64,000 nucleotides of DNA, from NCBI GenBank assembly GCA_024349245.1, contig JALDNG010000049.1:1725001-1789000 (forward strand), given 5' to 3'. Positions 14,701 to 28,706 of the stretch are shown here, in pieces. A program made the translations under genes and the position numbers. The notes beneath the pieces are model-generated. The model searched no databases and had not been told where the DNA came from. It saw only the letters and a program-made list of their open reading frames with translations. Position 1 is the first letter of the stretch, and each line of letters opens with the position of its first letter. This stretch comes from Neodontobutis hainanensis. Taxonomy: Eukaryota > Chordata > Actinopteri > Gobiiformes > Odontobutidae.

Positions 14701-17700
14701 TCTTGAAGTGTGTTCTCATTTGACTTCTTATGTCACCTTTATATTTTTATCTCCAAACCTTGACAGGGTTTTGTACTCAAAGAAAAAATATGTCGCACAT
14801 TAAAGAGTAAACAGAATGAAGGATGGCTGATGTCTTGCCTTATTTATCCATATTTGCACATGCTCTTTAAAGCCTTTTGATTTTACAAGTTGAGTCTGCA
14901 AGCAAGTTATCACCAAAAAGTTCCTTGATTATTTTTATGTGAATTTAATTTACAGTCAAGACAATGTGCTAAGATTAGGATTTATGCTACATAAAAGTGC
15001 TTGCTACTTCATAATAAATTAGGTTTGAGAACAAAGTGCTGCTTTACTTCTGTGAATGTCTGATGAGCGGTTAACTCCTGCGCTGTGATATCCCATTCAG
15101 CGGGATTCACACACTCCCTGCTCCTCTGCACAAAAGGGCAGAACAACAATATTATGGAGTCCGCTGAGTGCCTACCCCCCAGTAAAAACATGTCTGTGGG
15201 AGTGGGCTTCACCTACCTCTTCTCTCGTATAAAAACACAAAGCAGAGTGTATTCCGACAGCTGCTGCTCGGACGCCCTGCGGAGAACAGAGGGTGAGCTT
15301 TGAAGATCTTGACCTTCTGGAACAATAAAACGCCATCATCAAACGCTCTCCAGAGACAGACTCCTGACCCACACATCCAAGGGGCCGTTTGAGATAATTC
15401 ATATTAAACTGTAGGGATCATAGTCTTGAGTAGTGTTTAGTTTATACAGTGGAATTTTGTTTAAACGCTCATATGAGTTGTAAAGTGATAAGTGTTTGTA
15501 TTTGGTGACCTTGAGGTAATACTGTATGTGACGGAAAAGATATGGAGACTTCACAGGAGTATATGATCAGCCAGGCTGTGCTTGCATTAAACAACAAATA
15601 GACCTCATTATCTTCAGTGAAGAAGTCTACAATGTGGCTCATTTACACACACAAAAAAAACTGATTCAGACTGAAGCAAATCAACACTTTAGTTCAATCC
15701 AAAGTATTTTAGTGCAGTTGATAACTGAGCACAAAATGTACAAGTTGGCAATATTGTGATTGGTAAATGGTTATCTGCGCCTCAAGATTATCACAGATAT
15801 ATTTGCAATAAAAGACAGAAGAGAGGGTTTAAAGGGATGAAATGGTTCATCAAACTGGTCTCTCAATTAAGGCATGCTCTCGAGAAGTATTTCATCTTTA
15901 AAAAATTGACAAGACAGGTTAAGCTTCTTTTTGGCTATCCCATTGGACCTTATTTTCCAACAAATATGTACAATGGTCAATGCAGAGACAACAATGCTGG
16001 ATTATAAAAGTAAAAGTGAAACTTAAAATATGAGGCTCAAATGCAGAGCAAATACATGAAGGTGTCAAATACTAAATGTCACTTTGAACATAATGTTGAG
16101 ACTGATTACTTTCAGTTAGTTTAACTAGATTACTATTGTTGTTTTACATGACGATGATTGCCAGGTTCCACTCATAATATATGCTGTGTTTTTTATTTTT
16201 ATTGTGCACTTTTGTTTGTAGCTGGCTCTATCCAGTCCATCTACGCCATACACATGCACCAGGAGCTTGACCACAAACCACATAATGTAGATGTGTGACT
16301 ATTTTGAAGAAGAATTTGATTTGGTGAGATTACAGTCACAGTCAGACTTTTCCATGCTTTTTAAAGTACGTTGAGACAACAAAAAAAATTAAAAAAAATA
16401 ACCTAATGTCACAATAATGTACCGCTCAGAAGGCCTCCTGTCTCTGTCCACATGTTAATCTTTACAGGCCACTCAAAGAAGTGGTGTTGACAGCCGTGAT
16501 TTGAGGTCAAGAGGGGGCCAGGGGTCAAGCCCTTCCTGCTGACTTGAAAGCGCATCCTAGCACACCTTGCTCTTGGTATCTGTCATCCACCCCCCTGACC
16601 ATCTGTACCTACATAATCTGGGGCTCATCGGGTCCAAACAAAAGCCATGTGTTAATTACCTTTGAAGGTGTAATGACTTCTGAGCCTCGGTGTTCATCTG
16701 GCTTTCAAACTGAGGGCCGAGAACAGGTTACGCTTTAGACGTATTACAGTTGTCCACTCTCCTTGTACCTGCCTGGTGTGTATGTTTTTTTGTTTTGTTT
16801 TTTACAAGGATATACAGACCTTTTTTGGTTTCTTTAATCACTCTGAAGTCTTTTAACTCCACTCTCACTTCGATAAGTTAATTAGAGAGAAAGTTGTAGC
16901 ACAAAAGAATTAGGGCTACACCTGTCATCCAGATGTGAGGGCATTCACGCTGATGGAATTTCTTCTATTCCCTTTATGTTGTCCTAATTATTCTCTAATT
17001 CTCCACTCTATCACAAAAAAAAACTAAAACAATCAGGATGTTTTTCCACTCGGTTTTAACTCAACTTTACTTCATCTTTAACAACTGCAAAAAAAACAGC
17101 AACTGACTCAGTGACTGACTAAAAGCATCTATATGTAGTCCAATTTTTCTATTTTAAGGAGATACCAGTGACATGATCTGATCAAAGCCAGAAGAGAAAT
17201 TGTCTCTTTAGTCATCACAAACATAAAATGTGGCATCCTCCTGACAGCTCTTATACTTGTGAGTAAAACCTGACTAACACTTTCTACTTCCCATAAATGA
17301 CCCACCTTCTTCTACCGGCCACAAGAGAAAGGAAGTGGGTGAGGTCCTGTATATTCCCAAACGGATATGTTACCTTGTTTTGAATAAATGTTTCCACAAG
17401 CCAACCACAGGTGACCTCAAAAACAAAAGATGAGATCTTTGTGGGAAGACAAACAGATTTTAGTTGCAACATTTTAAAACATTGTCTTAACTTGATAACT
17501 CCAAATCCCATTAGATCCACTGATGCTATATAATGCAGCAGTGTTTAAAAGTGGATCTGTGTTGAAAGCATATGAATACTTCAAAGAGCTTTCCTTTTTT
17601 TCTTTTTATTTGGCAGCCACGTGAGTTATGTACTGTCGATCCCACCTCAGTCTCCTAAAGATATGCAGCCATTCTGGACACCCTCTCTGCACAGAATAAA

Positions 17701-20700
17701 CAAACACAGACGGAGATCCTTTGAAAGTCCTCAACGTCAGTTTCCAGTCAGAGGATGGTCAGGGGCCCGCAAGACACCTCTTAATCCTTGGGGCCCATTG
17801 ACCTGTAGACGCTGTAGGATGTGGGCAGCCTGACCAACAGGTGAGGACAGAAAGTCTTCCTGTGACTGTCTGAGATAGAAGATATAAATTATATGTAGTT
17901 TCCTCCAAAAGCAACACTACATTCGACATGTGTGTGGTTTTGTGTTGTTTTAACCGTAGTTCAGCACATAGTCATTTCTGTAATGCCTCACACAAGAACC
18001 GAGCTGCTTGGGAACATAATGCCATAAATACAGAGAAGCTTGAATATGTTTCCACACCATCTATTTGTCCAAAGAATACATCACATGATTCGTCATAAGC
18101 ATATTGCCCAAAACTACAGTGTTTTATCTCAGAGGGTGGAGCTATGAATGATATCTGAAAAATAGGCCCTTATCCATCATTTTAAAGTGGTATTCAGCAT
18201 AAAAGGCGGCATGAATATTCCACAGTACTTTGAAGTGACATTTACTGTATGCAGATTTGAAAATAAATGGTCTACCACATAAGTGCCTCGGTACAGTTCT
18301 CAACTACGGGTGTAAAATGTGGGCATGATGATTTCAGATTCCTGGGTAAAATTTCCCAGGCTTGGAAGAAGCCATGGAAAATAATTAAGTAGCAAGTGAT
18401 GTCATTATGATGAAAGACAGGCTGTGAGACAGTTGGCGACGATAGGGGCTCTTTGCCATTGGCCACAGCCAAAATATGACATCGAAGCAGGTAGAAGAGT
18501 CCAGATCAACAGGCTGGCACTAAGCATTGTCTTCTTCGATTACAGAAGCTTTTTTTTCTCTCGAGAGGAAAAACGAAAACTGCTGATTGGTGTTAAGAGA
18601 GTGTCACAAATGATCAAGTGCATAACATGAGCTAATGGTTTCATGGTAGCTGAGAGGTTTAAGTACGTACATTATGGCTGATTTCCCGGACAAGAATTAG
18701 GCCTGGTTTAAAGCTACTAAGATCTATGAGCTAGTCCTAATCCCTTTCATCATTTTGAGAAAAAAAAATTTCCTACCAAGTTTGTGAACCATCCACAGTC
18801 TCAAACAGGCTACAGCACTTACAAAATTGAATAATGACAATGTTTTACAGCAGGGTGTGGACTTCAAAGGAGTCTCCTTTGAGAGACTACCAGGTTAAAG
18901 GAGAGAATGAATAATATATTGTGGCTCTACTGTCATGACCTGTAATAAGGTCTTTTCCATGTCCTTTGGCAAAATCTGAGGCATAAATAAACATTTCGGG
19001 GACAAAAGAGGCTTGATTCTCCTCCTGTCTCCTCAGAGATGGGAGTAAGTGCAAAGCAAGGATGGCTGCCGCCTCTCGGATGGTAATAATAGCAGGTCTA
19101 GAACAGTAATTGGTCTCTGTTCCTCACTCTGTTGCTACCTGGCTGACAGCACAGTGCCGGGTGATTCAGACATGGCACGGATGGAAAACTCCTAAATAAG
19201 GACAAAGCCCTCATGCAAAGGTACTCCACAAAGGTCAGATCCACCCCTCACATCCTCTGGCAGACTATTAAATTCCTTAAATACATCCACACAACAAACA
19301 TCTATCTTACTTAACTTGAATGGCATCACACAACTGTTTACTAGTAACAGCAGCTAATTTGTGGCCATCAGTCGAGATGAAAGACCAACGGTAAACAGCT
19401 GACTTGTCAGTAGGAATATTTGGTTACCCCTTGGTGCCAGAGAGACCCCAAACACAAGCTGTCCTATCTTGAAAGAGTTCATTTTTATCAAACAAGGCAT
19501 CATCTGCAACCAATAGACGGCCTTTTCTTACAAAATGAGAGCCTGCTCGACAGATGTCTCCTGCCCCTCTTACTCTCTCCAACTCACCATTTACATCCAC
19601 GGCTTCGATGGCACCTCTTGACTTAAGTCAGGATCAAGGCTGTTTACCAGTTCTCTGGCTAATATCAGGACCATGTGGTGAGGGCACATAAAAGGGACTC
19701 CGTGGTATGTTAACACCCAAAACCTCTGTACATGTTTGTTTTGGGTTTTAAACAATAGCTCTGACATGAAATTAAGGGAAAGACCTGCTTCCAGAAATTT
19801 GCCTTAAGGTGACAGGGAACAGAAGCCGGAGTTAAACACTTTTCAAAGGAGTGGTGTGCTAAATGTCAAAATACTCTACCAGCAATAACAACATTTAAGG
19901 AACTCTAAGAAAAAATACTGGATTAGATTTATTTTGGGGACAAACATTACAATAAATGTCCACAGAGATATATAATATTGATGTCTATGTACACAAAAGC
20001 ATTGAGGCTTTCAACAGGTTTTCAGTCTAATTCATTTCACCTGAGTTGAATTATATGCACTTCAGGTTCCCTTTTTGTCCTGGCTTTTAGCAGCTCTCCA
20101 CACTTAAACACTTTGTGGCATAACACCACTAAGTCTCAGGCTTTGCTGTTGTGACCTTCATGGGATTTACGGCGGCATTTCAGTCATCACAATCCCTAAC
20201 CTGATATCATATGTTTGAGGCTTGTGCTGTCTACCATGCTCTCAGTGTAGGGTGGCAATTTTAGGAATTTAAAGAAAGTTTTCTGTGATATATAAAAGTT
20301 TTATAGACGATGATCTCTTCTTTGTTCTTACAATGAGGACCTCCACCTGTTTCTGATGATGTGAGCCAGAGCCTGTCCCTTTCATGAGGCTGATCCCTCC
20401 TGATCTCTTTGATGTAACCTGACCTAACACTTCCAACTTGCGGGATTTGATGATCATGGATGGACCCTCAACAAAAGCATGTGCAAATCAGAACTAACGG
20501 AGGTGGAAGATGGGAATGTGTGAGCAGAACTGACACAGCTCTGATGTATCTAAACGCCAGGCAGGCAACGGTCACATGATCAATGCTGCCAGCCTGGGCT
20601 TAAGCAGTAAAACCTGTGGATCTGTGAGGGCACATGCAACTGATCGGAGATGAAAGACAGGCTTTGACTTTCACAGGAGGCCTGAAGCTGTGGTGGGGGC

Positions 20701-22070
20701 TGTAGGGGGGCTACGGGGCACTTTTGGGGGACTGCCATCAGAACAGATGGGTAATTTTTTAATTTAAGCATTAATTTATTTGGAACAACAAGACTTGAAT
20801 TGTGTCCCATAGCAAACAGTAGCAAAGCTTATGTTTCCAACCGTCTTCTTCAACCAAATCTCAGGCACATTGACATCACCTCATCTTCACTGCAGCTCAC
20901 GGTCAGCAGCTCAGAGGACACTGAACACACGAGCGGGGCATCTCTTCACTGTAGTGAGTGCGTCAGAGGCCAACGTCCATCTGTGAGTGATTTAATGGTT
21001 ACATTTTTGGAGATGACGTGTGATAAAACAAGAAGGTATGGGTCAAAGTGACTAGACTTGATCTGTGATAGAGCCTCTCCTCCTGGGCCCTACCACATGT
21101 TTTAATCTATACAGGCATCTGTTTGAAGTTTCCAATGAATACCATTGGCCCTGCTGGTGACTTCATATCCATCTTACCTGGATCAGGACACTTGGACAGT
21201 TTTGTCTTAATAAAAAGCCATTGAGCCCTTTAATGTTTTCATTCTACCGACAACAATAAAAATAAAATCCATTGTGTTCAGGTCTACAAAAAATGGGTTT
21301 TCAAAATCTGTCAGGGTAATTGCTGCCAGAAAATGTCATTTTTTTGCTAAAATAAATCAAAACAATTGCTTACACACTATGTGTTCTTTTCTTAGAAAAC
21401 ATCCTATGGACAAGTGTTGAAAATTGATGTGTGTGCCATTACACTCAATGCATTTGGTTCGGTCCAATGTATTTGTGTTGTCCATACTAAATAAATAAAT
21501 AATAAAAAGCCATTCTAGCAGTCAAGGAAAGCACTTGGGAGTCTCAGACTGGCATGACACCGAAACAGAAATTATTTATTAAATGAGAAACCTCTGGAGG
21601 CCCTAGTTAACTTTCAAGTGCTGTTTCTTCAGTAATTGGGGCAGTTTGAGTGTTGTCTCCTTTTGGTTGCAGTCGTACCGAGGCAATTTCAGGGTAAACA
21701 GCTGGCCTCACATCAGGATGCTCTGCTTGACTTAAAATATACAGTAGAGCAAGAAAAGTTGGAAGAGGCTGAAATGGGAGGGAGGAGGCAAGAGTGGAGC
21801 AAAAGAGTGATGGTTGTTTTGATCTCTAGAGGCCCTGTATGAATAAAAAAGGGGAAATTGTCCCTTTTCTTAGACCAACACAAGCAGCTCAACAAGTCAC
21901 TATATGAAACTGTGATAAAACAGGATTAACCGGTTTGTTAAGATGCTGATCTGGAATTTCTGTGACTTTTAGGATCGTTTGAAAGACAAGCCAGCAATTG
22001 TTAGAACATAGAGCATTTTTCTCACTTGATTTCGGAGCAAGTGTGTAACATGATGTGTATTCTCACTTCA
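5760..22070. other. Gene-poor region upstream of notum
   Basis: About 16 kb without a recognisable coding exon on either strand. The longest open frames (for example 14296-14646 +, 10563-10997 +, 11196-11570 -) show no known domain, no biased composition typical of coding DNA and no matching splice partners. Blocks near 16440-16740, 17590-17880 and 19060-19200 are less AT-rich and contain dense TCF-, FOX- and homeodomain-like words. They are candidates for conserved noncoding elements, which is inference only. Confidence 0.55.
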
Positions 22071-22100
22071 TAAATTTGTGGCAGAATGGGAAATGGCCAT

Positions 22101-22320
22101 TTCAAAGCCAATAAAAGCCACCACATCAAATAAAAAAGACGCGGATCAAAAGGACCGAACACACGGACTTTTTCCCACTATAAATTCAAGAGAGGGTGGG
22201 TGGCGAGGGGGGACGTCTGCCACGCTTGATCATTCTCCGAGTCCTGCCCCGCTCCGGCGATTGGCTGGACGGACGCACGAGGGGGGAAAGTTTGAATAAA
22301 ATACCAAAAATATAAGCGCA
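22101..22320 (+). promoter_or_regulatory. notum: notum promoter region
   Basis: This stretch holds a TTCAAAG word at 22101-22107 that matches the TCF/LEF core WWCAAAG, a CCAAT box overlapping 22108-22112, a TATAAA at 22179-22184 and a second TATAAG at 22311-22316. The GC content rises sharply from about 22190. The second TATA-like box lies about 200 bp before the ATG. NOTUM is a known Wnt/beta-catenin target, so a TCF site would fit feedback control, but one 7-bp match is weak evidence. The transcription start cannot be fixed from sequence alone. Confidence 0.45.
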
Positions 22321-22519
22321 TGGCACGAGTGTTGTGTTCTGGCTTGTGTGTGCTCTGTCTAGCAGCGCATGACTTGGAGGGTTGCAGGGACGCAAATCCA
22401 CAGTGGACTTTAGTTGATTTGGTGCGTTTCTGGAAGCGGTGTTCACCAAAGTAGCTAGAGCAAAATTCTACATTTTCTTCTGCAATTCACCTCTAGCATT
22501 TGGAAGAAACAGAAAAACG

Positions 22520-25500
22520 ATGACAGCCTTCAGAGTGGTTTCTTCGTCGGTGCTGCTGCTGCTGGCGTTGATGCAGTCCGGAGTTCTTTGCGCCCGGAGG
22601 TTCCGCGGTGGCCGCAACCCGCAACCGCGACGCGCACCACCTCCGCCAACGCACCGCGCGGACAGGGGAGAGACCACTGAGAGCTTCCCTCTGGATTTCA
22701 CCGCAGTGGAGGAGAACATGGATAACTTCATGACGCAGGTGAAGAACCTGGCGCAGTCGCTCTACCCTTGCTCCGCGCAAAAACTCGACTACGACATGAA
22801 GCTGAATTTTTTGGAGAATACATCAGTCACCTGCAACGATGGAAGTCCGGCTGGGTATGTGCACTATTCAAATGCGAGTCCAACAGCTTTGTGTGTCATG
22901 TTACTGAGTTTTGATGTTACAGAATTTGAGAGACGAGCAAGAGTATTAGGTACAAGAACGCAAGCTTGAAAACTGCGCGTAAATGTTTAGACAGGTGTTA
23001 CATTTTTAAAACAGACACATGTACCAGGACAGAAAATGTTAAATACAGAATAGATATAGGCCTACAGCTGCTTTGCTTCAGCGAAGCGTGAAATTTGCGG
23101 ATTGCCACAAGGCCTACGATTCATTTCCTTGCTTTAAATCAAAATGCAGGATTTACTATCGGTCTTACATTTAAACGTTTCAGACCCTCTTCTGTCACTC
23201 TCCATCTTTACAGCCATCTTTTTTATGCAACTAAATATATTTTGTTTGCAATGACATTCCCTGCTAATAAGGCAATATTTTAGTTATGAGAATGCATTTA
23301 AGGGATTAACTACAAATCAGTTCACACTGGTCATACAAAGTAAAGTAGTTTCCACTTGGGGACCAATAAAGTGTCTATCTTGAATCTTAAATCTTGATAG
23401 CATGACTTTTTAAAAATATGCTTATAGAAGTAATGTGCAGTAAACTAAAACATAAACTACATGTTAAGTGTCTTCAAAAGCTCTTCAGAAACTTAAATCA
23501 AACTAGAAAATTGAAGAAAAGTGATAAAACAAGAGACCTGACAATAAACAGGAATTGCTTGCAGTGTTACAGAAATGACTTTGACAAGCATATACTGTAC
23601 ATTAGGCCTTGATGCTATTCTGGTATTGTGTAAAGAACAAAAACCATTACAGTTGAGACCAGTTTGATAATGGCGAGAAAACCGTTAAAATTAATATTTG
23701 TGGATTTAGACTTATTCCTGTTAAATCCCAAAGTGCTGGATGGCCGAAAGCTCTACGTTTACATTGGTAAAGCTCTTGAATGTTCTGAAGCACACGGTTT
23801 CCTGCAGATTGCGACTTCGTTTCCAGCTGTAATTGTAAAGATGCTATTCCAGAAGAGCAGAAGAGAGTCCACTGACAAAGTCACCAATGTCAAAATAAAA
23901 GTCTTAATGAGCCACTAGTGTTCTGTGTAAGCCTTTGTAAGAATTAGTGAACAGATGAACTGATGAATTGTTGTCAGTAAGAGTTCTCTAGAAATCTGTT
24001 AACTATGAGAAAAGTGAGTTGCTTTTTCAGACTACATTATTGGCTGTAATTTACAAAATAATATTTATAGTGTTCCAGAAAAAAAACACTCCAAATCTGC
24101 CTTCAAAAATGCCACTTATATTTGGCAATCACTTGAGTTGGTCAAGTTGGGGGGATACACTGTCAGGAAACCAAAAAAAACATCATCAGGAATGAACCTC
24201 TAACATGAAACATGGATATATTATTAAGTTTTTCTTCTTTTTATGTCTCACCAGGTGAACACACTTTGGCTTTGGATGGAGCCAAAGCTTGTGTGTTTGA
24301 AAGTTAACATTGTGGACAGTTTTTTTGATTAGACATCATTCCTGCTGGTGGATATGTCTGTGAATAAACACAAAATTGCAGTGCTGTTTACTTACATTTG
24401 CAGTATGCACACTTTCCCTTTGGGTTCCTGTTTCATCTTTTCATTCCTGATGCAAGGTACACGGCCACACCTGCAACAATAATAAAGTAATGATAGTATC
24501 TCTTGGTCTCTTGCAGATACTACCTGAAAGAATCTCGAGGCAGCAGACGGTGGTTGATATTTTTAGAAGGTCAGTTTGAAAAATGTGGACCCTCCCTCCC
24601 TCCCTATCTAAATTCTCTTTGTACTTTTATGTCTAAATTTAAATTATCATTTGTTCAGGGGGCTGGTACTGCTTCAACAAAGAAAACTGTGACAGCCGAT
24701 ATGAGACCATGAGGAGATTGATGAGCTCATCCAAGTGGCCCCAAACCAAAACAGGTCAGCCTGGAGTAGTGCGTATACTGTTCATTCACGGTTTGTGTCC
24801 AGTCGGAAACTTCTGACTCACACTTTGAAATAAGCATTCATGTAAGCTTTAATGTCTTGGTAATTAAAAGGACTATATGTGTTCATCTGCTATGTTATTG
24901 AGATACCCAGTCATAATGTAGCCGCGGTGTAGGGCTACCTGGCGCCCGCTGCTGTAGGAAAAGAGACGCCTCCCTCAGTCATTGCTGCGTAATAACTGTA
25001 ATCCATGTTGTAATGATGATGAGGAGGAAGAGGATGTGTCTGGGAGTGCCAGAATAGCTAATAATACATGTCGATCTGTGGCTCTAGGTACGGGAATCCT
25101 GTCTCCGCTTCCTGAGGAAAACCCTCACTGGTGGAATGCAAACATGGTGTAAGTCCACATGTGGATGCTTGTTTAGGTTTCAACAATTCTGAACAAATCT
25201 TTAACATGACATGACCTTTAACATTCTTGTTGGTTATGCAGGTTTATTCCATATTGCTCGAGTGATGTGTGGAGTGGTGCCTCGGCCAAAACAGAGCAGA
25301 GTGGCTATGCTTTTATGGGCTCTCTCATTATTCAAGATGTTGTGAAGGACCTGCTAAATAAAGGTCTAGATAATGCAAAGGTTCTCCTTCTAGCAGGAAG
25401 CAGGTGAGTTCCAATGGGACTGTCACTAGGTCATCTTCATTTACAGTTGTATGCCCTGCTATGTAACAACAAAGCTAAACAAACATTTGCCGACAGTGCG

Positions 25501-26689
25501 GGAGGTACCGGAGTCCTGCTGAATGTAGACCGCGTGGCCGAGCTTCTGGAAGGACTAGGACACACTGGAGTTCAAGTGCGCGGACTTTCTGATTCTGGGT
25601 GGTTCTTGGACAACAAGCAGAACCACTTCACTGACTGTGTGGACAATGTCAGCTGTGCTCCCACTGAGACCATCAAGCGAGCCATCAAGTATGTCCCTAA
25701 GATGAAATGATAAAAGTTAACTCAAGTCTGTCAAGATTATTTAATATTATGTCTGTCTGTTCCTTCAGATACTGGGGAGGATTGGTTCCAGAAAGATGTA
25801 GAATGAACTATGAGGGAGAGGAGTGGAAGTGTTTCTTTGGTTATAGAGTCTTCTCATCAATAAAAAGTGCGTTTTGATCTCACTCTCAGACACACATTCA
25901 TCAGAATATCAGTGTGGTTATTGACACATGGAGTCCATATTGTCGGTGTGGTACATACTTAAATCATTTTAATCTTAAGGTCAGCTTCTTTACTCTATTT
26001 GTTGCAGGCCCTGTTTTTGTGGTACAGTGGCTGTTTGATGAAGCCCAGCTGACAGTGGACAACATTCAGCTGACAGGCCAGCCTGTGCAGGAAGGCCAGT
26101 GGCGTTACATACAAAACCTGGAAATTGAGCTTAGGAAGACACTTAATAATGTTCCGTAAGGAAAACTTATTTTTTATTTTTATGCTAGTGTTAATAAAAG
26201 AACGTTCTGACTTAAAATGTACGCTTGTATTTTAGGGCTTTGTTTGCTCCAGCGTGTCTATCACATGAAGTGATTACTAGAACGTGAGTGGAGTTCAAAT
26301 TAAAACTTTATTTTAGTTTTCTAGCACATGGTGTATGAGGCTTTCCACTTGTGGACTGACAGCGCCCTCTTGTGTTGTATTGTAGTTACTGGATTGACGT
26401 GCAAGTAAAGGGAACTTCGTTGCCTCGGGCCCTGCACTGCTGGGACCGCAGCCTCCAGGAAAATAGGAACAACAAGGCTCCACCAAAAGGCTGTCCTGTG
26501 CATCTGATTGACAGCTGTCCTTGGCCACACTGCAACCCCACCTGTCCCACCATCAGAGACCAGTTTACAGGACAGGAGATGAATGTCATCCAGTTCCTAA
26601 TGCATATGGGCTTTGATGTGCAGAAGATGGCTCAGCAGCAGGGCATGGATGCCAGTAAACTACTGGGCATGCTTAGTAGTGGCAGTTAA
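22520..26689 (+). CDS. notum: Notum, secreted palmitoleoyl-protein carboxylesterase
   Basis: Notum removes the palmitoleate from Wnt proteins outside the cell and so switches off Wnt signalling. Ten coding exons with GT-AG junctions: 22520-22854, 24517-24569, 24659-24754, 25088-25148, 25242-25403, 25497-25688, 25769-25866, 26008-26155, 26236-26283, 26386-26689. They join in frame to 498 residues, against 496 for human NOTUM. The ATG at 22520 begins a hydrophobic signal peptide (about residues 1-24) followed by a basic, proline-rich stretch. The alpha/beta-hydrolase triad is visible: Ser236 in GSSAGG (codon split by intron 5), Asp343 in LFDEAQLTVDN and His392 in CLSHE. The cysteine-rich end (CPVHLIDSCPWPHC) and the final LGMLSSGS match the family. 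The frame is open upstream of the ATG, but no signal peptide would then lie at the N-terminus. Fish have several notum paralogues; synteny with MYADML2/PYCR1 fits notum1a, not proven. Confidence 0.97.
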
Positions 26690-28500
26690 AACAGACACAT
26701 GCGCTTTATTTAAGCTAGGTCCACACAGGGCTGGCTGGTCATTCTGGCCAGTCTGACATGCTTGATACCTCCAACCTTAATGTCAAAACAGTTGTCCTTC
26801 TTTGGCCCATTCTCCTCAGACCTCATTAGATTCACAGTCAGTTTTCTTTTATTCTATGGCATCTCACGACTGGCAACATGTCTAGCCATGAGACATCCCA
26901 ATGACAAGGCACAACTTTCTGCTACTCTCAGTTTAAATTATATTTTGTTTTGTAAAAGAAAAAAGAAAAACACCACGAAATTTAATCCAGTTTTAAGGAT
27001 GCTCACGTTAAATTTCTTCTCATTTTCTCATTATCATTAGTCATTGTCATTTTTAATGGAAAATGTTAATGACATAATGACATAAGGATGCTGTCTTTAA
27101 GTAGTCACTATAGAGAATATTAGTATATATAGGGAATAGGGTTTGTTCAAACTGTTGTATAGTTGTAACTACATCTCATCACACAGTATCCAGCATCAAG
27201 GCAGAAACAGGGTCGAATGATGAGGTGAGAAAAGCACTGGATAACATAGGGACACAAATGTGTTTTCAACCTATTTCTACCAACATAGCATATATTAGCT
27301 AGCATTGCCATGACACACTACAACAGTTTTAAAGCTTAAGCATAAAAAAGGAGACCATAATAATATTGTCTTGGCAGAGAATAAATTATTAAGGCACTTT
27401 TTCAAACAGAACAGGAGTAAAGATGCCACGTTGCCCAGTTTTAGTCGTGGCGCTAAGGTGGACCTGCAGACACTCTTGGGGTCTCTTTGTAGGTAAAACA
27501 CACACCGTGGTGCCATTACATTCTATACCTCTTTTATAGCGGCTGTATTACCACAAAAGAACAGTTAAAAAAACTCGAACACAGGGTATGCACTCATGCC
27601 AGAATGTGTTTTTCACATTGTGTCGCCGCCACAATCCTCAAGTCAATGCAACAAACATTTAAAGGGAGACAAATATTGTGTATTGTATATTTCTTGAGCA
27701 TATGTATAGGTTCTTCTAAGTGTTTTTTTTTTTTAACAATATAGTAAACCCTTTACTTATATTTCATAATAGAGATCACTTTTTTAATATAATGTCAATG
27801 TTGTATGTAATGATAATGTTTTAAAAGACCTCTATCTTGCATTCACACCCAAGAAGGAAGGTATTTCTAATTGTAATTTTATTCTGTAACATATTTTCTA
27901 ACAGAAAAAGTTCAAGCTACATTGGTAATTTACATATTTATTTTGTTATGTAAATCATATTTATAAGTGCTATTTTCACAGAGAAGTGATTCTTTGTAAA
28001 TTGTAAATACATCGCTGTTTATTAACTTTGTGTTGATTGCATGTCTTTGTAACAACCCTAAAGGAGAATACACAATACATAAATAACTTTTACAGTGCAA
28101 TGTTGTTATTTCAATAGGTTTTTGCATTTTAGTACAGTTTGTCATTTTACGAAAAGATGTTGTCTATGTATATTTTTAGTGCACTAAAGGCCATGTAATT
28201 ACACGCTTTCTTCGCGTAAAAACATGGTTCAGGTTATGAAGTATCATAAAGCCTTAGTGAGAATTATGTAACCTTAAACACTAACAATTGCCATTCCAAC
28301 ATTACATATTTACAGGTACAGAAATTGGCAAAGAGACACAGTTTTGCTTCACAATCCAGTGTAAGACATGGTTCTAAAATTACCTGTGTTTTCAAAAATA
28401 AAAGCATACTAATATCACAGATTATGGTATTTTAAGAAACTGCTAATCCCTTTCAACTTCCAACTCACAACTATAACTCAAATCTGTCAGCACTTGTGTA
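26690..28500 (+). other. notum 3' UTR and intergenic spacer
   Basis: AT-rich DNA after the notum stop with no coding exon seen. A candidate AATAAA-type signal occurs around 28396, and several AATAAA-like words occur earlier, so the transcript end cannot be chosen with confidence. Confidence 0.4.
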
Positions 28501-28653
28501 TAATCATGGCTCTAGACCTGTGTGTAATTTATTCCTCTAATGAGAGTCTTCTCCCTGTCATTATACCGGGTATAAATGCCAGTTTCTTACTGAAGCAGCT
28601 CTGAGTCAGCCTCTCATGGTGCTCCCTAGAAACATAATTCTCATACTGCCTGC

Positions 28654-28706
28654 CACATGTAAGTAGCCTCCCACCCCTCTGTGGAATATAGACCCCCTAT
28701 TTATAG
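28654..28706 (+). promoter_or_regulatory. MEF2/E-box/CACCC cluster upstream of myadml2
   Basis: Within about 50 bp there is an E-box CACATG (28654-28659), a CCACCCCT box (28671-28678) and a perfect MEF2 consensus CTATTTATAG (28697-28706), which could also serve as a TATA-like element. This set is typical of muscle enhancers or promoters. It lies about 660 bp upstream of the proximal TATA box of myadml2. Muscle expression is inferred from motif content only. Confidence 0.45.

Noticed and set aside
22468..22780. Antisense open frames over notum exon 1
   Set aside because: Shadow of the GC-rich notum coding exon, which has strong homology on the plus strand.
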